Shown here: positions 1 through 5,320 of the stretch, in pieces
How positions within the stretch are numbered: position 1 is the stretch's first letter
Layout: each line of letters starts with the position of its first letter
Assembly: GCA_959599635.1 (NCBI GenBank)
Contig: CAUGJN010000081.1
Location: 1 to 7,972, forward strand
DNA: 7,972 bases
DNA from: an uncultured Collinsella sp.
Lineage (GTDB): Bacteria; Actinomycetota; Coriobacteriia; Coriobacteriales; Coriobacteriaceae
Reading direction: 5' to 3'
Position numbers and translations under genes: made by a program
The notes under the pieces: generated by a model
What the model was told of the DNA's origin: nothing
The model's input: the letters and a program-made list of their open reading frames with translations, nothing else
The model's database searches: none

Positions 1-200
1 ATCGCGCCGATCTCCTTCATGGTCTTCTTGCCCTGGTAGTACTCCTTAAACTGGTTCATACCGGCGTTGGCAAGCAGCAGCGAAGGGTCGTCGGGGACGA
101 GGGACGAAGAAGGATAGAGCTTAAGACCGCGCTCCTCAAAGAAGTTGAGGAACTTAGAGCGGATCTCGGCCGTAGTCATTGACGGGTAGTCAGCACTCAT
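1..200 (-). CDS. alaS: Alanine--tRNA ligase, N-terminal part (cut by window edge)
   Basis: This is the beginning of alanyl-tRNA synthetase, the cytoplasmic class II enzyme that charges tRNA-Ala with alanine. Only the first 66 codons are in the window; the gene runs off the left edge. The visible protein has the family's conserved N-terminus: TTAEIRSKFLNFF at residues 9-21, PSSSLVP at 30-36 and the adenylation-domain signature LLLANAGMNQFK at 41-52. The start at 200 is chosen because GAGGAG lies 9 nt upstream. A second ATG at 179 (MTTAEIR) matches where many AlaS proteins begin but has no comparable ribosome binding site. The gene has its own promoter and a terminator shields it from upstream transcription, so it is probably transcribed independently of the sigma-factor operon. 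The family assignment is certain from sequence; the exact start is less so. Confidence 0.96.
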   Translation of the reverse strand, partial: MSADYPSMTTAEIRSKFLNFFEERGLKLYPSSSLVPDDPSLLLANAGMNQFKEYYQGKKTMKEIGA

Positions 201-246
201 AGAGGGAATCTCCTCGGTTTCACATCGAAACAGTTCAAACGTAACG

Positions 247-274
247 ATATTACCATCCCACCGCGCCTGTGCAA
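247..274 (-). promoter_or_regulatory. Sigma-70-type promoter of alaS
   Basis: On the minus strand, TTGCAC (269-274) is followed after 16 nt by TAATAT (247-252). Both are close to the housekeeping consensus. Transcription would start near position 240, giving a leader of about 40 nt before the alaS ATG at 200. The -35 box overlaps the last two bases of the U-tract of the terminator at 273-302, so the two elements are nearly fused. No T-box leader is visible between promoter and start codon. Confidence 0.7.
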
Positions 275-302
275 AAAAGAGGGCCGCCAAACAGCGACCC
301 TC
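273..302 (-). terminator. Rho-independent terminator, minus strand, just upstream of the alaS promoter
   Basis: Read on the minus strand, GAGGGTCGC and GCGGCCCTC form a 9-bp stem (eight Watson-Crick pairs and one G-U wobble) around a 6-nt TGTTTG loop, followed by six T residues. On the plus strand the wobble becomes a C-A mismatch and there is no T-tract, so it is directional. The nearest gene that could use it is the permease ending at 641, about 340 nt upstream. The operon transcript would therefore extend across the oppositely oriented gene at 395-634. Confidence 0.85.
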
Positions 303-339
303 CAGCGAAAGTGCACGTTATTTAGTACTGGGCGATCCT

Positions 340-368
340 TTGAAAAAGGGCTGCTGTAGAATTACATA
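340..368 (+). promoter_or_regulatory. Sigma-70-type promoter of the small membrane protein gene
   Basis: TTGAAA (340-345) and TACATA (363-368) are separated by 17 nt, placing a transcription start near 375 and giving a leader of about 20 nt. The leader carries GGAAGGAG (381-388), a strong ribosome binding site 6 nt before the ATG at 395. The match to the -35 consensus is good and to the -10 moderate. No SigB-type GTTT/GGGTAT pair is apparent here. Confidence 0.6.
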
Positions 369-394
369 TAAGAGTCACCCGGAAGGAGCGATCG

Positions 395-634
395 ATGAAG
401 AGCAAACGATTTTTCCTCAATGCACTTCTGTTAGCGGCACTTTTAACGCTTTTGGCTTTCACCTGCTGGTACGCAAACCAACCAGCATTTGGCTACGTGT
501 TGTATGCAGTAATGTCCGGCGATAAGGCTTATTACACTCTACGCGCAATTGACATTCTCTTTTTCTATGTTGCCGGCCCCTTATCAATCGCTTTGCTCGC
601 GTTTCTTGTCATTTTCAACTTCAAGAAACGTTAA
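395..634 (+). CDS. Small two-helix membrane protein, unknown function
   Basis: I do not recognise this 79-residue protein. It starts with a basic MKSKR, followed by a hydrophobic segment at about residues 7-25. A short polar linker with some aromatic residues follows (about 26-51), then a second long hydrophobic stretch at about 52-75 and a basic FKKR end. This predicts a two-pass inner-membrane protein with both ends cytoplasmic. Reality is supported by AAGGAG 6 nt before the ATG and a credible promoter (340-368). It is the only plus-strand gene in the window and lies tail to tail with the AI-2E-family permease, with only 6 bases between the two stop codons and no plus-strand terminator visible. 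By hand count it is 104/240 = 43 % GC, clearly lower than neighbouring stretches at about 53-58 %. That suggests a later insertion or relaxed selection. An orphan gene is likely; a regulatory or toxin-like role cannot be judged from sequence. Confidence 0.72.
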   Translation: MKSKRFFLNALLLAALLTLLAFTCWYANQPAFGYVLYAVMSGDKAYYTLRAIDILFFYVAGPLSIALLAFLVIFNFKKR

Positions 635-640
635 TAGGGC

Positions 641-2053
641 CTATTTAGAATCCGAGTCGTCCATGGAGCCGTCGATGCCGGTTTTGGTATCGTCGTCAGT
701 GTTGGAGTCATCGTCCTTGGCAAAGGGGTTCTTGAAGAAGCCCGTGGCATCGGGCTGCAGACCAGAGAGCTTAATCCAGGGATTATCGAGTTCGGGCTTG
801 GGCATGGCCTTGGCCTCGGGCGCGGCCTCGTTACCGATGAGCTCGGACTCATAGATGAACGTATCGTCTCCAAGCGCGTCGTAGGCGGCGACCGGGTTGC
901 CCTCGGCATCGCGGTACGGCGTGCCCTTAAACACAGCGCCATCGTATGCCACGAGCTGGCGACCGGTCTCGTTCTCAAAGTAGTAGACGAAAATGCCCTT
1001 GAGGGCCGCGCACAGCGGAATAGCGATAACCATGCCGATGGGACCCATGAGTGCCGAACCGATAACGAGGGCCGTCAGGCTCATGACGGGATGCACCTGC
1101 ACCGAGCTCTGCATGACCTTGGGCGAAATGACATTATCGGTGACGTTTTGAGCCACCATCGTCACGACAAGCGTCCATAACGCCAGCATAGGGCTGAACA
1201 TAAAGCCGAGCACCGTGGCGATCGCCGCGCTCACCCAAGGGCCGACGACCGGAACCAAATGCATGATGCCGGTGAAGATGGCCATGAGTGCTGCGTATGG
1301 ATGGCCAATGAGCGTAAAGCCGATAAAAGCCAAAAAGCCACCGCAGATGGACGTCACGACCATGCCGCGCATATAGCCGCCGACCGAGCGTGAAAGGATG
1401 GCAACCATAAAGCGGTACGAGGTCTCTTTTTCCTGTCCGATGATGGTGCAGACCTCGTGGTGCATACGGGGATAGTCGCAGGCCAACCAATAGGCAAGCA
1501 CCAAGCCCAAGAAGATGACGAACAGCTGCGAGGCCGTATTGGTAATGAGCGGGAATACACCGCGACCGAGCTCGGCAGCGATTTGCGAGACGTACTTGGA
1601 CGCTACGGTAACCAGCGAAGAAAGATTGTCGTCCAGATACTCCTTGAGCGGCGTGTTGTTGAGCGTCTTGGCGTGCGAGAGCATCTCGTTGAGATCGCCA
1701 CCCGCAACACGAAGCTGCTCGGGCAGGCGGCTCAGGACTTCCATGATTTGACCGAGCAAAATAGGCGAGAGGATGCAGACAACACCAACGAGCACCGCCA
1801 CGACCACAATAAGCGCGATAAGCGAACCGACGCCGCGATTCACGCCATGGTGCTCGAGCCAGTTGGTGATCGGCGACATCACAAAGGCGATGATGGAGCC
1901 GACTGCCAAAAACTCGATAACCGGCGCCAGGATGCCCATAAGGTTAAAGATGACGGCGGCGATGACAATGCAGCCGACGACGCCCCAAATGCGCAGCGTC
2001 AGAATACGGGTATCGCGCAGCGTGCGGTCGGTTTGTTGGGGGTGCTCACTCAT
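641..2053 (-). CDS. AI-2E-family transporter (PF01594-type permease) with long acidic tail
   Basis: This 470-residue polytopic membrane protein belongs to the AI-2E / PerM (TqsA, YdiK) family, whose members export small molecules or ions such as autoinducer-2 or Na+. The substrate here is unknown. Hydrophobic segments lie at about 22-40, 42-62, 75-100, 166-192, 228-250, 252-285, 287-303 and 324-355. Family hallmarks include VPVVGPW at 267-273, NVISPKVM at 307-314 and GPIGMVIAIPL at 337-347. Residues from about 360 to 470 form a hydrophilic tail ending in a run rich in Asp, Ser and Thr (447-470). Family members of 340-370 residues usually lack such a tail. The start ATG overlaps the sigma-factor stop as ATGA (2050-2053), so translation is probably coupled. 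It is the last gene of the four-gene sigma operon. Family is secure; quorum-signal transport is not implied. Confidence 0.93.
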   Translation of the reverse strand: MSEHPQQTDRTLRDTRILTLRIWGVVGCIVIAAVIFNLMGILAPVIEFLAVGSIIAFVMSPITNWLEHHGVNRGVGSLIALIVVVAVLVGVVCILSPILLGQIMEVLSRLPEQLRVAGGDLNEMLSHAKTLNNTPLKEYLDDNLSSLVTVASKYVSQIAAELGRGVFPLITNTASQLFVIFLGLVLAYWLACDYPRMHHEVCTIIGQEKETSYRFMVAILSRSVGGYMRGMVVTSICGGFLAFIGFTLIGHPYAALMAIFTGIMHLVPVVGPWVSAAIATVLGFMFSPMLALWTLVVTMVAQNVTDNVISPKVMQSSVQVHPVMSLTALVIGSALMGPIGMVIAIPLCAALKGIFVYYFENETGRQLVAYDGAVFKGTPYRDAEGNPVAAYDALGDDTFIYESELIGNEAAPEAKAMPKPELDNPWIKLSGLQPDATGFFKNPFAKDDDSNTDDDTKTGIDGSMDDSDSK

Positions 2054-2841
2054 GAACGAATCATCACTCCGTCGGGGTCAATCTTATCCTGAATCTTCTT
2101 GAGGGTGCGGCGCAACAAGCGCGAGACCTGCACCTGCGAGATGCCCAGCTTCTTGGCGATCTCGATCTGGGTCATGCCCTTTACAAAGCGCAGCTCGATG
2201 ACTTCGCGCTCGCGCGGCGAGAAATCGCGGATGGCCTCTTCAATGACCAGACGGTCATCGGTAAAGTCGAGCTCGTTGTCGTCGTCGGCGTAACGGTCAA
2301 GAATCGAGGGCGCATCGTCGGAATCGGACGCACCAGGAGCCTCAATGGGCACCGAGGTATAGGCCGAAGACGATTCCATAGCCTCCAGGACCTCGTCGAC
2401 GGTCACGTCCAGGTACTCAGCGATTTCTTCGACCTTGGGCGAGCGCTGCAACTCGTTGGTAAGCTTGTCGGTAGCTTGGTTAACCTTGGCAGAAAGCTCC
2501 TGCAGGCGACGAGGCACGCGCACGCTCCAGCCCTTGTCACGGAAGTGACGCTTGATCTCGCCCAAGATGGTGGGCGTGGCAAACGTGGTGAACTCGAGTC
2601 CGCGCTCAGGGTCAAAGCGGTCGATTGCCTTGAGCAGGCCCAAATAGCCAACCTGCATCAGGTCGTCGAGCGGCTCGCCGCGATTCTTAAATTTGTTGGC
2701 AAGGAACCTTACCAGGTTCATATGGGACATGACGAGCTGCTCGCGGGCGTCCGGATCACCGGTCTCCTTGTAGCGACGAAACAGCTCGCGGGTTTTCTCC
2801 TTGTCCCAAGCGGTCTTGCCGCTCCGGGAACGTTCGGTCAT
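2050..2841 (-). CDS. sigB: SigB/SigF/SigG-type alternative RNA polymerase sigma factor
   Basis: This 263-residue protein is a group 3 sigma-70 factor of the SigB/SigF subfamily, which redirects RNA polymerase to stress or developmental promoters. Region 2 spans about residues 35-105, with core-binding DLMQVGYLGLLKAIDRFDP (60-78) and the -10-recognition segment FTTFATPTILGEIKRHFRD (84-102). VRVPRR (108-113) begins region 3, which extends to about 170. An acidic linker rich in Asp (172-196) is longer than usual. Region 4 covers about 205-253, with FSPREREVIELRF and the helix-turn-helix MTQIEIAKKLGISQVQVSR (223-241). The gene starts one nucleotide after the stop of the anti-sigma candidate, with AGGCGG 9 nt upstream of the ATG, and overlaps the permease by 4 nt. 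The sigma / anti-sigma pairing is typical of rsbW-sigB or usfX-sigF loci. The symbol is by family; the regulon is unknown. Confidence 0.93.
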   Translation of the reverse strand: MTERSRSGKTAWDKEKTRELFRRYKETGDPDAREQLVMSHMNLVRFLANKFKNRGEPLDDLMQVGYLGLLKAIDRFDPERGLEFTTFATPTILGEIKRHFRDKGWSVRVPRRLQELSAKVNQATDKLTNELQRSPKVEEIAEYLDVTVDEVLEAMESSSAYTSVPIEAPGASDSDDAPSILDRYADDDNELDFTDDRLVIEEAIRDFSPREREVIELRFVKGMTQIEIAKKLGISQVQVSRLLRRTLKKIQDKIDPDGVMIRS

Positions 2842-2842
2842 A

Positions 2843-3220
2843 TTAGATATCCGCCTTGAGATCGAGGGAAAGCGTCAGGGGCGCCGCAGTCTTTTCGTAG
2901 GAATCGCACACGCTCGCGAGGATGAGCTCGGCATACACCGCAGCCTGGTCGTTTTCATCGACCGTAGCCTGGTCTCCAAAGGTAATAGTCATGCCAACGT
3001 GAGTCTCATCGACATCGAATTTGATGGTGATGTCGTCGCAGTCGACCGCGGTGCACCCAAAGATGAAAGCCTCCTCGGCAGCCATGCGGATGTCCTCGAT
3101 GCGATCGACAGACATGGAGCACAGGGCACCAACGTTGGCTGCCGTCATGCGCACAAGGCGAGCGAGACGCGGGTCGCCGGCAACGGTCAGCGTGATGGGG
3201 CAGGTTGCTTCGCTACTCAT
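2843..3220 (-). CDS. Short RsbW/SpoIIAB-like anti-sigma factor, apparently lacking ATP-binding residues
   Basis: This 125-residue protein is encoded immediately before the SigB-type factor, where RsbW, SpoIIAB or UsfX serine kinase/anti-sigma genes usually sit. Its layout follows that fold: an N-terminal strand (ITLTV, 9-13), a helix with LARLVRMTAANVG (19-31), then EDIRMAAEEAFIFGC (42-56), which aligns with the GHKL N-box helix. The Glu corresponding to the catalytic base is kept (E50), but the Mg-binding Asn position is Phe54. No DxGxG box follows: the equivalent strand reads MTITFGDQATV. A C-terminal helix and a strand (LTLSLDL) remain. Length is below the usual 140-160. I infer an anti-sigma factor that may bind sigma without phosphorylating a partner. 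The ATG at 3220 is chosen because GAGGAG lies 7 nt upstream; it overlaps the upstream gene by 8 nt. An upstream extension to 3331 is only the other frame of the DUF948 gene. Role rests largely on context. Confidence 0.75.
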   Translation of the reverse strand: MSSEATCPITLTVAGDPRLARLVRMTAANVGALCSMSVDRIEDIRMAAEEAFIFGCTAVDCDDITIKFDVDETHVGMTITFGDQATVDENDQAAVYAELILASVCDSYEKTAAPLTLSLDLKADI

Positions 3221-3800
3221 CGCAGGACTCCTCAGAGGACTCGGCGGGCGTATAGGTGTAATACTGAGCCGGCTTGGCTGCGGGCTTCTGAGCCACATCC
3301 GCACCATCGGCGGCCTCGTCCTCGGCCTCACCGATCAGAACGCGCTCAGTAGGCTGCTCAGCCTCGGCGGCAGCGAGCTTGCGATCGGCGTCGGCTGCAG
3401 GAGCCTTCACCTTATTGAAGAGCTTCTGCACGGCGCCAGCAGCAGAATCAGTCACGCTCGATACGGCATTGCTGGCCTCGGCCACGCTGCCCGTGACCTC
3501 GGAGATGTCGCGAACGACCGCCTCAACCTCAACGAGGTTAGACGTCAGAGCATCAACGGCAGTCTTGCTCGACTTGAGGAGCGGCTCAACCTGCGCCAGC
3601 GCGGGGGTGAGCTCATCGACAGCGCCATCGAGCTTTGCCACCACAGGCTGTGCCTCGGCGAGCGTATTGTTAAGGTCACTCACCGTCTTGTCGAGCGAAT
3701 CAACGACGGTACGGGTCTTGCGCAGCGTGAGCGCGAGCTCGACAACAGCCCACACGCCGGCAACGGCGAGCACCAGCAGGGCGATTTGAATGGGACTCAT
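3213..3800 (-). CDS. DUF948 (YtxG-like) membrane-anchored coiled-coil protein
   Basis: This 195-residue protein has a single N-terminal membrane anchor (about residues 5-23). A long helical region follows (about 26-135), with heptad-like patterns such as VVDSLDKTVSDLNNTL and repeated VxxLxxAVDxL units. It ends in a low-complexity Ala/Glu/Asp-rich tail (about 136-195) with YYTYTP near the end. This is the DUF948 architecture; the Bacillus relative YtxG is a general stress protein in the SigB regulon, and biochemical function is not established. The start has GGGAGG 5 nt upstream. It is the first gene of the sigma operon and overlaps the anti-sigma start by 8 nt. DUF948 genes commonly lie between rarA and alaS in Actinobacteria, so it is probably the ancestral neighbour to which the sigma module was added. 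No clear promoter was found in the 100 bases before it. Confidence 0.85.
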   Translation of the reverse strand: MSPIQIALLVLAVAGVWAVVELALTLRKTRTVVDSLDKTVSDLNNTLAEAQPVVAKLDGAVDELTPALAQVEPLLKSSKTAVDALTSNLVEVEAVVRDISEVTGSVAEASNAVSSVTDSAAGAVQKLFNKVKAPAADADRKLAAAEAEQPTERVLIGEAEDEAADGADVAQKPAAKPAQYYTYTPAESSEESCDE

Positions 3801-3840
3801 ACAAGCCTCCCAAAGGAATCGAAATACAGACGCTGTTCAT

Positions 3841-3858
3841 GGTACCCCAAAGGGGACC
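3841..3858. repeat. Inverted repeat in the rarA / DUF948 gap
   Basis: GGTACCCCAAAGGGGACC folds as CCCC/GGGG around AAA, with flanking pairs and one bulged base. It lies in the 100-nt gap between the rarA stop (3901) and the DUF948 start (3800). Neither strand has a T-tract after it, so it does not qualify as an intrinsic terminator. It could be a leader hairpin, an operator or a repeat remnant. The 10-mer GTCCCCTTTG within it (minus strand) also occurs in the hairpin at 7045-7085 (plus strand). Apart from this and the DUF948 ribosome binding site I see nothing convincing in the gap. Confidence 0.4.
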
Positions 3859-3900
3859 GAACATGCCAAGAGCAGCAACGTGGGACAAAATTATCAGCAG

Positions 3901-5250
3901 CTACTTCGGTGCATTCCCGCTGCGGTCGCGTTCGCTTTGCTCTACGCGCCATTCTTCCCAACCGCGGCCGGCAGGCTGCCAAAATGCACCGCGTTCTAAG
4001 CCTTCGGGCAAATAGCGCTGGTCGACCCAGCCTTCGGGATAATCGTGCGGATACTTATACACACCGTATTCATCGCTGCCCGGGCGATGACGATCGCGTA
4101 GATAACTCGGCACCTCGCGAAGCCCACTAGAATGGATATCGGCCAGCGCCGCATCGATTGAAGCCTCACACGCGTTGGATTTAGGCGCCAAGCACACATA
4201 GAGTGCAGCCTGAGCCAGGTTAATGCGACACTCGGGATAGCCAATGACCTCGGCAGACTTAAACGCGGCATGCGCCACCAAAAGCGCCTGCGGATCGGCG
4301 TTGCCAACATCCTCAGAAGCCTGAATCATAATACGGCGTGCAATAAACTTGGGATCCTCCCCTGCATCGATCATGCGCGCGAGCCAATAAATGGTAGCAT
4401 CGGGGTCGCTGCCGCGCATGGACTTAATGAACGCACTGATAATGTCGTAGTGCATGTCACCGTTTTTGTCATACGAAAACCCACGGCGCGGATTGGCGAT
4501 CTTCACATCGTCGACCGTGATGGGATACCGCTCCCCCGCCGCCGGAGCCGGCGTCCCCTCGGTATCGGGACGCGTGACGGCAATCTCGCTCGCCAACTCA
4601 AGCGTCGTCAGGGCCGAGCGTGCATCACCCGCTGCCAGCGTGCAAATGGTCTTGACCGTATCATCATCGGCCGAGAACTTGCCGTTCAGGCCCTGAGGTG
4701 CCTCGAGCGCACGCTCGATAAGCATGGCGATATCCTCGTCCTTTAAATGCTCAAGCTCCACGACTCGACCACGTGAGAGCAGCGCCGAGTTGACCTCGAA
4801 GTACGGGTTTTCCGTCGTGGCGCCAATCATAATGACGGTACGGTTCTCAACTGCATGCAGCAGGGCATCCTGCTGCGACTTAGAGAAGCGGTGAATCTCA
4901 TCGATGAATAGAATGGTGCGGCGGTCGTACGTATTCAGGCGCGTCTTGGCCTCGTCAATCACGCGGCGCAAGTCCTTTACGGTGCCCGTCACGGCGCTGA
5001 CCTCGACAAACACGCTCTTGGTATGGTTGGCGATAATGTGGGCCAGCGTCGTCTTACCCGTACCGGCCGGCCCGTACAGAATCACGCTCGAAAGCACGTC
5101 GTGCTCGATCGCGGCACGTAACCATGAGCCCTTACCGACGGCCTTTTGCTGGCCCAAATACTCGTCGAGCGAATTGGGGCGCATGCGCACCGCAAGCGGC
5201 GCATTCTGAAAGGAACGCTCGCGCGTCGAAGCAGAAAAAAGGTCGTCCAT
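3901..5250 (-). CDS. rarA: Replication-associated recombination protein A (AAA+ ATPase RarA/MgsA)
   Basis: RarA (MgsA, relative of eukaryotic WRNIP1/Mgs1) is a clamp-loader-like AAA+ ATPase acting at stalled replication forks with single-strand-binding protein. From the ATG at 5250 it has 449 residues, normal for the family. It begins MDDLF, then PLAVRMRP (18-25) and LDEYLGQ (28-34). Walker A is GPAGTGKT (60-67), Walker B ILFIDEIH (113-120), sensor 1 GATTENP (143-149), and SALLSRGRV carries the likely arginine finger R160. The helical C-terminal oligomerisation region follows, with PRRGFSYDKNGD and the conserved IYWLARMIDAGEDP. Start choice is uncertain: ATGs at 5265, 5256 and 5250 and a TTG at 5268 share the frame. 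5250 is preferred because MDDLF matches the usual family start and GGGA lies 5 nt upstream, although this site is weak. A LexA-type box and -10 element lie just upstream, so SOS induction is likely. Synteny with DUF948 and alaS fits Actinobacteria. Confidence 0.95.
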   Translation of the reverse strand: MDDLFSASTRERSFQNAPLAVRMRPNSLDEYLGQQKAVGKGSWLRAAIEHDVLSSVILYGPAGTGKTTLAHIIANHTKSVFVEVSAVTGTVKDLRRVIDEAKTRLNTYDRRTILFIDEIHRFSKSQQDALLHAVENRTVIMIGATTENPYFEVNSALLSRGRVVELEHLKDEDIAMLIERALEAPQGLNGKFSADDDTVKTICTLAAGDARSALTTLELASEIAVTRPDTEGTPAPAAGERYPITVDDVKIANPRRGFSYDKNGDMHYDIISAFIKSMRGSDPDATIYWLARMIDAGEDPKFIARRIMIQASEDVGNADPQALLVAHAAFKSAEVIGYPECRINLAQAALYVCLAPKSNACEASIDAALADIHSSGLREVPSYLRDRHRPGSDEYGVYKYPHDYPEGWVDQRYLPEGLERGAFWQPAGRGWEEWRVEQSERDRSGNAPK

Positions 5251-5289
5251 AGCCATCCCGTGCATCAATCAAAAACGTTTTCCACAAAC

Positions 5290-5295
5290 AGTATA
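5290..5295 (-). promoter_or_regulatory. -10 element of the rarA promoter
   Basis: TATACT on the minus strand is one base from the consensus TATAAT and lies about 40 nt before the rarA start, giving a leader of about 33 nt. The hexamer 17 nt upstream (AACGGT) is a poor -35, so the promoter may be weak or need another contact. The expected -35 position lies inside the LexA-type box at 5307-5320. Confidence 0.55.
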
Positions 5296-5306
5296 CCGAA
5301 TAAATA

Positions 5307-5320
5307 CGAACTACCGTTCG
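5307..5320. promoter_or_regulatory. LexA-type SOS box upstream of rarA
   Basis: CGAAC-TACC-GTTCG is a perfect palindrome around a 4-nt spacer, extended to ACGAAC/GTTCGT at 5306-5321. It matches the CGAAC-N4-GTTCG operator bound by LexA/DinR in Bacillus and Actinobacteria. It covers the -35/spacer region of the probable rarA promoter, where a repressor would block polymerase. It also covers the last codons and stop of dgt. With ten fixed bases, the chance expectation in a window this size is about 0.008 under equal base frequencies. Identification is by motif only; lexA is not in the window. Confidence 0.72.

Noticed and set aside
201..394. T-box or other riboswitch upstream of alaS
   Set aside because: The promoter lies downstream of the terminator hairpin, the leader is only about 40 nt, and no AGGGTGG-type T-box sequence is present.
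633..645. Palindrome AATAGG-G-CCTATT between the convergent stop codons, considered as a shared terminator
   Set aside because: The loop would be too small, the stem is AU-rich and neither strand has a following T-tract.
1457..2092. Plus-strand open frame of 211 codons opposite the permease
   Set aside because: It is antisense to clear transmembrane coding sequence, its product is an Asp/Arg/His-rich low-complexity string, and no supporting ribosome binding site was seen.
3221..3331. N-terminal extension of the anti-sigma candidate
   Set aside because: The extra 37 residues are Pro/Arg-rich and are just another frame of the DUF948 gene, while the ATG at 3220 has a good ribosome binding site.
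3801..3900. SigB-type autoregulatory promoter before DUF948 (GGGTAC inside GGGGTACC)
   Set aside because: No GTTT-like -35 is found at 12-16 nt spacing, and GGGTAC is fully explained as one arm of the inverted repeat.
3021..4130. Long plus-strand open frame of 369 codons opposite the DUF948 and anti-sigma genes
   Set aside because: It is antisense to several well-supported genes, shows no family motif and has an arginine/histidine-rich composition typical of the complement of GC-rich coding DNA.
5251..5268. TTG or upstream ATG starts for rarA
   Set aside because: They are possible, but no Shine-Dalgarno sequence lies at a suitable distance and the family normally begins with MDDLF-like sequence; kept only as alternatives.
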